Assembly: GCA_002375205.1 (NCBI GenBank)
Contig: DFLL01000047.1
Span: 1 to 25,570, forward strand
Direction: 5' to 3'
Origin: Caryophanales bacterium UBA3620
GTDB taxonomy: Bacteria; Bacillota_I; Bacilli_A; RF39; UBA660
Length of the DNA stretch: 25,570 nt
Positions 1 to 8,167 of the stretch are shown piece by piece; position 1 is the stretch's first letter, and each line of letters opens with the position of its first letter. Both the position numbers and the translations under genes were made by a program. Below the pieces are notes generated by a model, which saw only the letters and a list, made by a program, of their open reading frames with translations, was not told the DNA's origin and searched no databases.

Positions 1-173
1 GAAATATTAATATATCTAACTTTAGCATTTAAATATTTACATATAGTATTATATCTTTCTTGATATTTAGTATATTCTTCCATATTATCTTTATCTTCTA
101 AATATAATAATATATTATGTATTCTTTCCTTTTCTTCTTCAATAGAAGTAGTAACATAATCATATTTATCCAT
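1..173 (-). CDS. Hypothetical helical protein, 3' end off the window
   Basis: An open frame begins at an ATG at 173 and runs off the left edge, giving at least 57 residues (starts MDKYDYVTTSIEEEKERIHN). The start is supported by a purine-rich ribosome binding site (GTAGGGTGAGG) a few bases upstream. The visible part is charged, rich in Glu, Lys and Tyr, and probably helical, with no signal peptide or membrane segment. It is the last visible member of a minus-strand run after queA and the SGNH fusion gene, but a terminator hairpin separates it from the latter. I do not recognise the family and infer no function. Confidence 0.6.
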   Translation of the reverse strand, partial: MDKYDYVTTSIEEEKERIHNILLYLEDKDNMEEYTKYQERYNTICKYLNAKVRYINI

Positions 174-218
174 ATCCTCACCCTACTTTCTATATACAAA
201 ATTATATCAAATAAATAG

Positions 219-244
219 AAAAAATACTAGTATAAACTAGTATT
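219..244 (-). terminator. Intrinsic terminator after the SGNH fusion gene
   Basis: Read on the minus strand, an 8-bp perfect stem (AATACTAG / CTAGTATT, 6-base loop) is followed by a run of six T. It begins at the stop codon of the gene ending at 244 and fits Rho-independent termination of that transcript. Confidence 0.75.
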
Positions 245-1863
245 TAGAAACATTTTTGCCCAATTAAATTATATATTTCTTTATATGCATCAGTAGTATA
301 ATGAAGCCCATCATCTCTTAGCTTATATTTATTCATATTACTTTTCATTGTAGTATATATATCACAATAAGAAATATTACCAGTAGATAATCCCTTCAAT
401 CTATTATTAAATGCCTCAATGTTTTTATTATTAACTATATCTTTAAAAATTTTAATATTATCATCCTCAACTGGCATAATAGAAACCAAAATAATTTTTT
501 GATTTTTCCAATTACCACTAGATAATTCCTTATATTTCTTTTCATATTTATTAATATCTTCAAGTACTCCATTAACACCCATTAATGATATAATAGTGTA
601 CTTATTATCTCCAGAATTAATAATACTATTAACAGCAGGAACAGCAGTTTCTTCAAACCATTTATAACCACGAGAACCTTCAGCTATATAATAATTAATT
701 TCGCCAGCAAAAGGTTTATTACCATTTCCCTTAATAGAACAATTAGTAGTATTACCATTTGGTTCTACAGAAAAACACATTTGATAAGTTCTTGAATCAC
801 CAACAAAAATAACATCCCTATTATAATAATTATTAGAGCCATCAGTAATACTTTCAAATTTTTCCTCCAACTCTTTAATTTTATCCCCAGTAGCATTTTC
901 TAAGCAATCAGTATAATTAACACCTTTTGTTAAATTACCCAAATTAATTATTAATATTTTCACAATCCAAGGAACCGCAAAAATAAGTATAGCATAAATA
1001 AATCTTTTAATTAATTTAGATAAATTCTTTTTGTTATCACTTTCATTACCAGAAGTAACCCCTTTTGAAAAATCAAGCATAGCCATTGCAACTAAACCAA
1101 TCGGAACAATTATTTTAACTATATCAACAATAATACTAGCAAAATAAATTACCTTTAATATTTCAGGATTTTCACATACTGGAACGTCTATATCTTCACT
1201 ATAGTTAGAAGTATTACCTGAACTATTATCAGATACTCCACCACAAACAGTACTTGTAGTAAAATCATCATAACTATCCCTTTGATATGATTTAGCTAAA
1301 TTTTTATACCATTTAACCTCTTTACTTTTTACAGTACGACCGAATACATCAACATCAGAAAGACTAGGAGAAGGATATCCAAAATATACATCATTAGGTG
1401 ATGCCTTAATATGCGTCCACTCCTCTCTTCCCTCCTTTAAAACAATATAATCAGCAGCTTGAAAAACCAAATTCTTAGGAACATTATACCTTCCATTTAG
1501 AACAAGTTGAGCAACATATAACATTCTTCCCTTATAATCACCAACAGCTTCATCAAACGAAAGATTTTTATAGTTGCTATAACCACTATAATTATTATCA
1601 GTTAAATTCATTAACTTTTCATACCAATTACTTCCAGCTTTAGAAGAAGCATTATTAAGGGCAATACTAGCAGTAGTAAGCTGGGCAAACAAATCATCTG
1701 AATAGCCCGTTTCACTTTTATGAATACTACCAACTTCATGATAAACAATCTTTGCAAGTTGAATAGCAGCCTCTTTTGTACATTCTTGTTCCAAAGCATT
1801 TACATTGATATTTAAACCAAACATTAACAAAAATCCAAACAAAAACAAATATTTCTTTTTCAT
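244..1863 (-). CDS. Exported SleB-like / two-TM / SGNH hydrolase fusion protein
   Basis: The chosen start is the ATG at 1863 (539 aa), because GAGG lies just upstream and the protein then opens with a signal peptide (MKKKYLFLF..., probable cleavage near VNA, residue 23). Residues about 28-195 resemble a SleB-type cell-wall hydrolase, with YHE at 41-43 placed where that family has its catalytic Glu. Residues about 236-265 and 287-309 are two hydrophobic segments joined by a basic loop, like VirB2/TrbC-type small membrane proteins. Residues about 350-535 resemble an SGNH esterase: GDSRT at 355-359 (nucleophile Ser357), GVNG at 429-432 and DGLH at 518-521 (Asp518, His521). Cell-wall hydrolysis or deacylation at the surface is likely, but substrates are unknown. 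It follows queA by 35 bases. Confidence 0.75.
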   Translation of the reverse strand: MKKKYLFLFGFLLMFGLNINVNALEQECTKEAAIQLAKIVYHEVGSIHKSETGYSDDLFAQLTTASIALNNASSKAGSNWYEKLMNLTDNNYSGYSNYKNLSFDEAVGDYKGRMLYVAQLVLNGRYNVPKNLVFQAADYIVLKEGREEWTHIKASPNDVYFGYPSPSLSDVDVFGRTVKSKEVKWYKNLAKSYQRDSYDDFTTSTVCGGVSDNSSGNTSNYSEDIDVPVCENPEILKVIYFASIIVDIVKIIVPIGLVAMAMLDFSKGVTSGNESDNKKNLSKLIKRFIYAILIFAVPWIVKILIINLGNLTKGVNYTDCLENATGDKIKELEEKFESITDGSNNYYNRDVIFVGDSRTYQMCFSVEPNGNTTNCSIKGNGNKPFAGEINYYIAEGSRGYKWFEETAVPAVNSIINSGDNKYTIISLMGVNGVLEDINKYEKKYKELSSGNWKNQKIILVSIMPVEDDNIKIFKDIVNNKNIEAFNNRLKGLSTGNISYCDIYTTMKSNMNKYKLRDDGLHYTTDAYKEIYNLIGQKCF

Positions 1864-1898
1864 ATCTAACCTCATATTAATAATAACATAATATTTAA

Positions 1899-2939
1899 CT
1901 ATTTGCAATTAATTTTCGTAATAAACATAGCATCTCCAAAAGAGAAAAAACGATATTTATTCTCTACGGCATATTTATAAGTATCCAAAATTATATCTTT
2001 AGAAGATAAAGCACTAACTAGCATTATTAAAGTCGATTTAGGTAAATGGAAATTAGTAATTAAAGAGTCGATAGCCTTAAACTCATAACCTGGATAAATA
2101 AATATATCAGTCCAACCACTACATTCTTTAAAAGTATTATATTTAGTCATAATCGTTTCTAATGTCCTAGTAGTAGTAGTACCTACCGCTATTACTCTTC
2201 TTTTTTCTTCTTTTGCTTTATTTAAAATATCACTAGTTTCTTTAGTCATACTATAAAACTCACTATGCATCTTATGTTTAGTTACATCTTCAACATTAAC
2301 TGGTCTAAAAGTACCAAGTCCTACATGTAATGTAATATATGTAACAATTACACCCTTATCTTCAATCTTTTTTAATAATTCCTTTGTAAAATGAAGACCA
2401 GCCGTCGGAGCAGCACTACTACCAATATTTTTAGCATATACTGTTTGATATCTCGATTGATCATCTAATTTTTCTTTAATATATGGTGGAAGGGGCATTG
2501 TACCAAGTTTATCTAATATTTCATAAAAGATACCATCATACATAAAGGTAAACACTCTAATACCTTCTTCACCTATTCCTATACATTTAGCTTTAAGCTC
2601 TCCATTACCAAAAGAAATAATCGTACCTATCTTTACTCTTTTCGCAGGTTTTACTAAACATTCCCAATTATCTTTTTCACTATTTTTTAAAAGCAATAAT
2701 TCAATAACAGCACCTGTATCTTCTTTAGTACCAATAATTCTTGCTGGTATTACCTTAGTATCATTAAGAACTAAGACATCACCTTTATTTAAATAGTTAA
2801 TAAGATCATAAAACTTATCATCTATTTTCTCACCAGTATCTTTATCTAATACTAATAGTCTCGATTCTTCTCTATTCTTTAAAGGTACTTGAGCAATAAG
2901 TTCTTCTGGTAAGTAATAATCAAAATCATCAGTTTTCAT
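1899..2939 (-). CDS. queA: S-adenosylmethionine:tRNA ribosyltransferase-isomerase QueA
   Basis: A full-length QueA of 346 aa. The enzyme transfers the ribosyl part of AdoMet to 7-aminomethyl-7-deazaguanine in tRNA (anticodon position 34 of Asp, Asn, His and Tyr tRNAs) to form epoxyqueuosine. The characteristic N-terminus (DDFDYYLPEELIAQ), the VLNDTKVIPARI segment, the SSAAPTAGLHFT motif near the middle, HVGLGTFRPV, and the C-terminal NFHLPKSTLIMLVSAL block are all present. The start at 2939 has GAGGG about 9 bases upstream. No tgt is visible in the window. The SGNH fusion gene follows in the same direction and may be co-transcribed. Confidence 0.97.
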   Translation of the reverse strand: MKTDDFDYYLPEELIAQVPLKNREESRLLVLDKDTGEKIDDKFYDLINYLNKGDVLVLNDTKVIPARIIGTKEDTGAVIELLLLKNSEKDNWECLVKPAKRVKIGTIISFGNGELKAKCIGIGEEGIRVFTFMYDGIFYEILDKLGTMPLPPYIKEKLDDQSRYQTVYAKNIGSSAAPTAGLHFTKELLKKIEDKGVIVTYITLHVGLGTFRPVNVEDVTKHKMHSEFYSMTKETSDILNKAKEEKRRVIAVGTTTTRTLETIMTKYNTFKECSGWTDIFIYPGYEFKAIDSLITNFHLPKSTLIMLVSALSSKDIILDTYKYAVENKYRFFSFGDAMFITKINCK

Positions 2940-3045
2940 CTGAATTCCCTCACTTCCAAATTATTATACAATATTTTTCAAAATACTTCTATCATTTTTA
3001 TTAAAAATATGATAATATAAATATAGAATTGAAAGAAGGAATATG

Positions 3046-3927
3046 ATGAAAAAGAAAATAATTATTTTAATACTAGGATTATTTACATTAACAGGTTGTA
3101 AATTTAATTTAAATAATGATAATATGAAAGATATTAATATCTATACAACAATATATCCAATTAGATATTTAATAAGTAGTTTATATGGAGATTATAGTAC
3201 TATAAAAAGTATCTATCCATCAGGAGTAGATCCTAAAGATTTTGAATTATCGGATAAAAAATTAACTGAATACTCTAAAACTGATTTATTTGTCTTTAAT
3301 AGTTTAGACAGAGATAGAGATTTTGCTGTAGATATGATTAACAAAAATAAAAAATTAAAAGTAATTGATGTATCTATGGGTATGAACTATGACTATGATA
3401 TATCAGAATTATGGTTAAATCCTTATAACTATTTAATGATGGCTCAAAATACCAAAGATGGATTATTAGAATATGTATCTAATCCATATCTTATATCTAA
3501 TACAGATAAAACAGGAATCGAAGATAAATATGAAGAATTAAAATATAATTTATCAAGACTAGATGCTGATATTAAAGAAGATATTTCACTAGCAGCCTAT
3601 AAAACTATTGTCGTAGATAATAATGTTTTTAAGTTCTTAGAAAAATATAATTTAAATGTTATCTCACTAGAAGAAACGGATGAATTAAGTGATAATACTA
3701 TTAATGAAGTAAAAAAACTTATAAATAATGGAAGCATTAAATATATATATTCTTCTAGTGAAGAAACAAATAGTACATGTAAAAATCTAATAGAGAATTA
3801 TAATGTAGAACTAGTAACATTAAATACCATGAAAACAATTGATGGTGGTATTACTAATTCTAATGAAAATTATATAACAGTAATGAATAATAATATTGAT
3901 TTATTAAACAAAGAATTATACAAATAA
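3046..3927 (+). CDS. ZnuA/TroA-like lipoprotein lacking all histidines
   Basis: About 293 aa with a lipoprotein signal peptide (LTGC lipobox, Cys about 19), so it should be anchored outside the membrane. Two adjacent ATGs exist (3043 and 3046); the second is better spaced from AGAAGGA. The layout follows cluster A-I metal-binding proteins of ABC importers: TTIYPIRYLISSLYGDY, then PSGVDPKDFELS, then ELWLNPYNYL, then a C-terminal half with VVDNNVFKFLEKYNL. In zinc and manganese binders these positions carry metal-ligand His residues (DPHxFE, HxWLDP, HxAFxY); here they are Lys, Glu/Leu and Asn, and the protein contains no His. No ABC permease or ATPase gene is adjacent. It may bind another ligand or be a decayed or repurposed solute-binding protein. 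Confidence 0.8.
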   Translation: MKKKIIILILGLFTLTGCKFNLNNDNMKDINIYTTIYPIRYLISSLYGDYSTIKSIYPSGVDPKDFELSDKKLTEYSKTDLFVFNSLDRDRDFAVDMINKNKKLKVIDVSMGMNYDYDISELWLNPYNYLMMAQNTKDGLLEYVSNPYLISNTDKTGIEDKYEELKYNLSRLDADIKEDISLAAYKTIVVDNNVFKFLEKYNLNVISLEETDELSDNTINEVKKLINNGSIKYIYSSSEETNSTCKNLIENYNVELVTLNTMKTIDGGITNSNENYITVMNNNIDLLNKELYK

Positions 3928-3939
3928 TTAAAAAAATAC

Positions 3940-3968
3940 TTGTCAAAGCAAAAAAAATGTAATATAAT
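3940..3968 (+). promoter_or_regulatory. Sigma-A type promoter of tRNA-Met
   Basis: TTGTCA at 3940-3945, 17-base spacer, TATAAT at 3963-3968, placed 15 bases before the mature tRNA 5' end. Near consensus in both boxes. Confidence 0.85.
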
Positions 3969-3983
3969 TATATTACATTTTAC

Positions 3984-4060
3984 GGCGAGATAGCTCAGCT
4001 GGCTAGAGCGTTCGGTTCATACCCGAAAGGTCGAGGGTTCGATCCCCCCTCTCGCTACCA
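3984..4060 (+). tRNA. tRNA-Met (CAT), elongator type, CCA encoded
   Basis: A 77-base cloverleaf: acceptor GGCGAGA paired with TCTCGCT (one G-T pair at 1-72), D-arm AGCTCAGCTGGCTAGAGC, anticodon stem TTCGG/CCGAA with loop TTCATAC (anticodon CAT), and T-arm GAGGG-TTCGATC-CCCCC, then A and CCA. The anticodon stem lacks the three G-C pairs of initiator tRNA and the acceptor has no C1-A72 mismatch, so it is not initiator; overall it resembles Bacillus elongator tRNA-Met rather than tRNA-Ile2. The T-stem carries one A-C mismatch (positions 50-64). Confidence 0.95.
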
Positions 4061-4071
4061 AGAGGAATTCT

Positions 4072-4127
4072 GCTCGAACTTTTCGAGCTTGATAAATAAC
4101 TAATTCGTGATACGGATTAGTTTTTTT
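4072..4127 (+). terminator. Double hairpin and terminator after tRNA-Met
   Basis: A perfect 7-bp hairpin (GCTCGAA / TTCGAGC, 4072-4088) is followed by a second 7-bp hairpin (CTAATTC / GGATTAG, 4100-4120, one G-T) with seven T at 4121-4127. The second is a standard intrinsic terminator; the first may help 3'-end processing. This is the last feature that can safely be called chromosomal before element 1. Confidence 0.85.
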
Positions 4128-4163
4128 GTTGTTAAAAACTATCCTAAAAGAAAGGATGGTATT

Positions 4164-4436
4164 ATGGTAAATATTATTAAAGAAGAATTGCCTATTGAAG
4201 AATCATTAAGAAAGAAGTTAGAACTTATATGTGAGTTTGCAAAAACTACACCAACAATTATCAACGGAAACATAAGAAAGATAGATAGAACCAATTTAAC
4301 TTATATTGAACCAAATAGAATTATTATAAAAGATAAAACTTTCTTAATATTCAATTATTCTAATGAAGTCTTTATTGAAAACTTATCTAATAAGATTAAA
4401 TTATCTGAATTTGAAGATTATTTAAAAACTATCTAA
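4164..4436 (+). CDS. Hypothetical 90-aa protein at element left end
   Basis: The ATG at 4164 is chosen because AGGATGG lies just upstream; a longer frame to 4107 would run through the tRNA terminator. The product starts MVNIIKEELPIEESLRKKLE, is mixed alpha/beta in character with many Ile and Asn, and has no membrane segment, cysteine pair or recognised DNA-binding motif. The ribosome binding site sits in a small hairpin (ATCCT 4141-4145 with AGGAT 4153-4157) that may damp translation. Its place beside the recombinase would suit an excisionase or regulator, but nothing in the sequence shows that. Confidence 0.6.
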   Translation: MVNIIKEELPIEESLRKKLELICEFAKTTPTIINGNIRKIDRTNLTYIEPNRIIIKDKTFLIFNYSNEVFIENLSNKIKLSEFEDYLKTI

Positions 4437-4462
4437 ATACTATTTATACCCTAATCAGGGAA

Positions 4463-4490
4463 TTGACAAATCTTTAAAAGATGATATTAT
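4463..4490 (+). promoter_or_regulatory. Promoter of the recombinase leader
   Basis: TTGACA (4463-4468), 16-base spacer, TATTAT (4485-4490). It drives the leader peptide, the terminator and the recombinase gene downstream. Confidence 0.7.
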
Positions 4491-4534
4491 ATATAACCAA
4501 TGAAAGAGGTATTCTCTAGAAATGGAGGTACATC

Positions 4535-4612
4535 ATGTTAAATTGCAAAGATAAAATAAAAATATATAATATTGAATTAAATGAGGAGTCAGTAGTATTT
4601 AGACTTTACTAG
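4535..4612 (+). CDS. Leader peptide of the recombinase (25 aa)
   Basis: ATG at 4535 with a strong ribosome binding site (ATGGAGG, 7 bases upstream) opens a 25-codon frame (MLNCKDKIKIYNIELNEESV..., ending FRLY). Its last codons run through the 5' arm and loop of the terminator at 4583-4634. A translated leader overlapping a terminator in front of the main gene is the layout of translation-coupled attenuation, as in tet(M) leaders of Tn916-like elements. Ribosome progress or stalling could decide whether RNA polymerase reads into the recombinase gene. The regulation is inferred from layout only. Confidence 0.6.
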   Translation: MLNCKDKIKIYNIELNEESVVFRLY

Positions 4613-4634
4613 ATACTATTGTCTCCTCTTTTTT
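4583..4634 (+). terminator. Attenuator terminator before the recombinase
   Basis: A stem of 16 positions (5' arm 4583-4598, 3' arm 4613-4628) with one T-T mismatch and one G-T pair, closed by a 14-base loop and followed by six T (4629-4634). It lies between the leader-peptide start and the recombinase ribosome binding site, so it should reduce recombinase transcription unless disrupted. Confidence 0.8.
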
Positions 4635-4654
4635 AGTAAAAGGAGTTGAAGCAT

Positions 4655-6508
4655 ATGAAAGATGAAGAAAGAATATGTGGTCTATATTTAAGAGTATCTA
4701 CCGAAGATCAAGCCAAAGAAGGTTTTAGTTTACTAGAACAAAAAGAACGACTAGAGGCACTTTGTAAGTTTAAAGGTTATAAGATATATGATTATTATCA
4801 AGATGCTGGAATAAGTGCCAAAACAGGTAATCATAGACCAGAGTTTGATAGATTAATAGATGATGCTAAAACTGGTAAAATAAATACTGTTATTGCTTTA
4901 AAACTAGATAGACTATCAAGAAGTATATATGACTGGGAAAACTTACTTAAAACCTCTGAAAAGTATGGATTTGATTTAGTATGTGCTAATGATGATATTA
5001 ATACCACAACAGCCAATGGGAAAATGGTAACTAGAATTATGATGAGTGTATCTCAAAATGAAATAGAAAGAACAAGTGAGAGAACTAAAGTTGGTATGGC
5101 AGGTGCTATTAAACAAGGTCATATTCCAGCAGTTTGCCCTATTGGTTTTAAACGAGTAGATAAAAAATTAGTTCCTGATCCATTAACAAAAGATATAGTT
5201 ATCAGAATATTTAATTTATATTTCGAAGGTAATTCTTATAGCACCATCGCAAATATTTATAATAAAGAAAAAGTATTAGGAAAAACAAATTGGAAAGATA
5301 CAAGAGTATTAAAGATACTTTCTAATGAGTTATATAAAGGAGATTATGTATCAGGTAAAACAATAAATAAACCAGTTTATTATGAAAATGTTGTTGAGCC
5401 ATTAGTTAGTAAAGAACTGTGGGAAAACTGCCAAGCACAAAAGAAGAAAAATCAAAAGAATTATATGAGAACACAAACTTATATCTTCTTACAAAAATTA
5501 AGATGTCCTAAATGTGGAAGAATACTTGCTGGTGGAGCTACTCATAAAATGAAATATGATAAATGGTATTTCTATTATAGGTGTGAAGATTGTAAAAACA
5601 ATATTAAAGAAGAAACTATTGAAAATTCAGTTAAAGTATTATTATCTGACATTTTAGAATATGATAATGTTGTTAATGAATTTTTCTTACCAGTATTAAA
5701 ATCTAAATTAGATAATCCAAAACAAGAATTAGAAAAAGAATTAAAATCATTAAATAAAAAAAAAGATAGAATTAGAAAAGCATATATTGATTCAATATTC
5801 ACAGAAGAAGAATATAAAAGTGAATTGAAATTAATAGAAAATCAAATTAAAGATATTAATTCTAAACTATTAGAAAACTCACAAGCAGAACAATTAAATT
5901 TTACTACTGAAGATATACTTTTAAAAAGAGATATGGACTTTATCAATAAAGTTAAATTACCAATATCTTATTATGCTTTCAATGATAGTTGGGATTTATT
6001 AGATCGAGATGATAAAGCGGATATAATTATGAGATATATAGATGATGTTGAATTGGAATTAAAAAATAGAAAACTTGTTGTAAAGCAAATCAATTTTAGA
6101 AGTACATTCTATAATGACTTTAATGAATTATATACAAAAGGTTATATTGATAGAAAAAGACCACTTACATACGATTTTAATGGTGTTTGCGTAGATACAA
6201 ATATAAGGTATAGTGAATACTTGCCAATTAAAGATGTAATGCAACACTTATATAGATTAAATGAATATTATGAAGTTAATTTATATAAAGGTACATATTA
6301 TAAAGAAACTGAAAAATTAGATATAGGACCACTTCAAAGAAATGAAGTTCCTATTAGAGTATTCCCGTTACAAGAAAATAATAATGGAGATAAAAATTGG
6401 TTATCAATGGGAATGCTTGCTACAAAGAATAATTCGAATGATATAAAGGTAAACATTAGAGATGTATTTGAAACAATACCTGATAATGTTACCGAAGAAG
6501 ATTTTTAA
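4655..6508 (+). CDS. Large serine recombinase (TndX/TnpX-like integrase)
   Basis: 617 aa from the ATG at 4655, with AGGAG at 4641-4645; a TTG nine bases upstream is a poorer start. Residues about 6-150 form the resolvase catalytic domain: YLRVSTEDQ with nucleophile Ser15 and Arg13, and KLDRLSRS with Arg86 and Arg89. Residues about 160-270 are the recombinase domain, and about 280-315 a zinc ribbon (Cys284, Cys287, Cys310, Cys313). A coiled coil at about 355-415 is followed by a C-terminal extension. This architecture catalyses excision and integration of transposon-like elements through a circular form. No truncation or frameshift is seen, so it is likely active. An attenuator precedes it, and the oriT/mob region follows directly. 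Confidence 0.93.
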   Translation: MKDEERICGLYLRVSTEDQAKEGFSLLEQKERLEALCKFKGYKIYDYYQDAGISAKTGNHRPEFDRLIDDAKTGKINTVIALKLDRLSRSIYDWENLLKTSEKYGFDLVCANDDINTTTANGKMVTRIMMSVSQNEIERTSERTKVGMAGAIKQGHIPAVCPIGFKRVDKKLVPDPLTKDIVIRIFNLYFEGNSYSTIANIYNKEKVLGKTNWKDTRVLKILSNELYKGDYVSGKTINKPVYYENVVEPLVSKELWENCQAQKKKNQKNYMRTQTYIFLQKLRCPKCGRILAGGATHKMKYDKWYFYYRCEDCKNNIKEETIENSVKVLLSDILEYDNVVNEFFLPVLKSKLDNPKQELEKELKSLNKKKDRIRKAYIDSIFTEEEYKSELKLIENQIKDINSKLLENSQAEQLNFTTEDILLKRDMDFINKVKLPISYYAFNDSWDLLDRDDKADIIMRYIDDVELELKNRKLVVKQINFRSTFYNDFNELYTKGYIDRKRPLTYDFNGVCVDTNIRYSEYLPIKDVMQHLYRLNEYYEVNLYKGTYYKETEKLDIGPLQRNEVPIRVFPLQENNNGDKNWLSMGMLATKNNSNDIKVNIRDVFETIPDNVTEEDF

Positions 6509-6754
6509 AATGCGTGGCACGTTTTGTTTACGAAGTAAATGAAAGTGGCGATAGCAATTTAAAAATTAATACTTTATGAATTTTAACCATTACGAAGTTT
6601 TGGTTATTGTGAAATAAAGTAAACGGATTCTAAGGTGTTAAACCTTAGCCCACTGGATATTTTGTATGGAACGTACAAAATTCCTAGGGGGTTAGAAATT
6701 TTGGATAACCAAAATGACCACTTGAGTGGTCACTTCTAGAAAGGAGGAAAACTT
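6509..6754 (+). other. oriT-like, hairpin-rich region upstream of mobV
   Basis: A gene-free stretch of about 246 bases. ACTTTAT (6571-6577) and ATAAAGT (6614-6620) are inverted repeats around a hairpin AACCA/TGGTT (6585-6605) that leads into ATTGTG-AAA at 6606-6614. MobV-family origins such as pMV158 have a hairpin ending in TAGTGTG/TTA at the nick, so this is a candidate oriT by position and partial likeness. Three further hairpins follow: CTAAGG/CCTTAG (6630-6648), ATTTTGTA/TACAAAAT (6659-6681) and TGACCACT/AGTGGTCA (6715-6732). The last, just before the mobV ribosome binding site, may be an operator for Mob autoregulation. Confidence 0.5.
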
Positions 6755-8101
6755 ATGTCAGAACTTGCTTATTCATTACATTTAGGTAGCGATAAAAATA
6801 GAAAAAATATATCTAAACAAAATGGTAAAAATAATTTAAGTGGAACAACTTCTTTACCAAATAATGCTATTCAAAATGTAAGACAATTATCAAAAGTAGA
6901 TAAACACAATTATAGAAAATATGATGATAATCAAGAACTAATAGAAATAGTTAGAGGAACATCTTCTCCACTTGATGATGTAAAAGAATTATATTTAAGT
7001 GAATTTGAAGAAGCAAGATTAGAATACAATTCTAAACAAACAAGACCTAGTAGAACGATAGATAATTATTTTGATAATGTATCTAATAATGAGAAAAAAG
7101 ATCTTGCTTGTGAAATAATACTTGAACTTGGAGATAAAGAATATTGGGATACCAAAGATGAAAATTTTAAAAAGAAAATGTCAGAAGTCTATAAAAAACA
7201 AGTTGATGATTTAGAAATGCTTGTTCCTAATTTTAAAGTAGCTAGTGCCATAATTCATTATGATGAAACAAGTCCACATTTACATATTGTCGGTGTTCCA
7301 ATTAAATATAAAAATAAAAATGGTATGGAAAAACAAGTTGGTAAATCAGATGTATTTACTAAAGAATCTTTAATAAGATTACAAGATAAAATGAGAACTT
7401 TATGTATTGAAGAATTTAATCAAGTATATAGTTTAGATTCTACTTTAAAGCAAAAGCAAAAAGGTAGAAATAGAGATATTCATGTATCTGATATGGATAA
7501 CTATATTGAAATGAAAAAACAAATTGAAAAGAATACTGAAAATCTAAAACAAGCAAATAAAAAATCTTCAGAGTTAAAACAAAACTCTAAAGTAATAAAA
7601 GATAAAATTGATAAATTGAAAGTGTCTAAACTAAATAAAGATAATTATATTTTATCAAAAGAAGATAAAGATTCTTTTATCGACTTTATCGAACAAGTAG
7701 ATAATACTAGTAAAGAATACGATAAAATACAAACTTTATCTAATACACTAGTTAATGCTCATGAACAATTAAAAGATAAAAATAATAGAATTAAAACTCT
7801 AACTGAAAATAATGAAGCGCTTAATTTAAGAGTTAAGACTTTAAATAATACAATTAAAGAAAAGGATAATGAAATTTCATTTTTAAAATCTAAAATAAAA
7901 GATATACAAAATATTTTTGAATATTGGAAAGATAAGTTTGAAAAACTAATATCATTCTTACACGATAAACTTCAAAGTTGGTATGATAAAGATGATAAAT
8001 ATATTGATGTAGTTAATGAGATGTATGATGATAATGTATTAGATGTTGATGATATTGAAGAATTAGATTTAAGTAAAGAAAAGGATGACTTTGAAAGATA
8101 A
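6755..8101 (+). CDS. mobV: MobV-family relaxase (Mob/Pre)
   Basis: 448 aa, start at 6755 behind AAGGAGG with 7-base spacing. It carries the MobV/Pre metal-binding motif HYDETSPHLH (residues 168-177, HxDExxPHxH) in an N-terminal relaxase domain of about 210 residues. A long charged region (about 245-385) is strongly coiled-coil, and a C-terminal tail contains EYWKDKFEK (about 388-396). The enzyme nicks oriT and pilots the strand into a conjugation channel supplied by another element. The tail matters here: related copies of it recur without the rest of the gene at 10400-10597 and 11980-12179. A cargo promoter directly follows the stop. Confidence 0.9.
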   Translation: MSELAYSLHLGSDKNRKNISKQNGKNNLSGTTSLPNNAIQNVRQLSKVDKHNYRKYDDNQELIEIVRGTSSPLDDVKELYLSEFEEARLEYNSKQTRPSRTIDNYFDNVSNNEKKDLACEIILELGDKEYWDTKDENFKKKMSEVYKKQVDDLEMLVPNFKVASAIIHYDETSPHLHIVGVPIKYKNKNGMEKQVGKSDVFTKESLIRLQDKMRTLCIEEFNQVYSLDSTLKQKQKGRNRDIHVSDMDNYIEMKKQIEKNTENLKQANKKSSELKQNSKVIKDKIDKLKVSKLNKDNYILSKEDKDSFIDFIEQVDNTSKEYDKIQTLSNTLVNAHEQLKDKNNRIKTLTENNEALNLRVKTLNNTIKEKDNEISFLKSKIKDIQNIFEYWKDKFEKLISFLHDKLQSWYDKDDKYIDVVNEMYDDNVLDVDDIEELDLSKEKDDFER

Positions 8102-8113
8102 TTAAAAAAAATG

Positions 8114-8141
8114 TTTCAAATTGGACAAAATGTGTTATAAT
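8114..8141 (+). promoter_or_regulatory. Module 1 cargo promoter
   Basis: TTTCAA (8114-8119), 16-base spacer ending in TGT, TATAAT (8136-8141): an extended -10 promoter placed directly after mobV and ahead of the 8168 gene. The TGTGTTATAaT core recurs before modules 2 and 3. Confidence 0.7.
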
Positions 8142-8167
8142 ATATAACCAAACAAGGAGGTTTTAAA

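Noticed and set aside
3984..4127. tRNA-Met 3' end as the attachment site of element 1
   Set aside because: The recombinase is a serine type, which usually does not use tRNA genes, and I found no second copy of the tRNA end near 13.7-14.0 kb.
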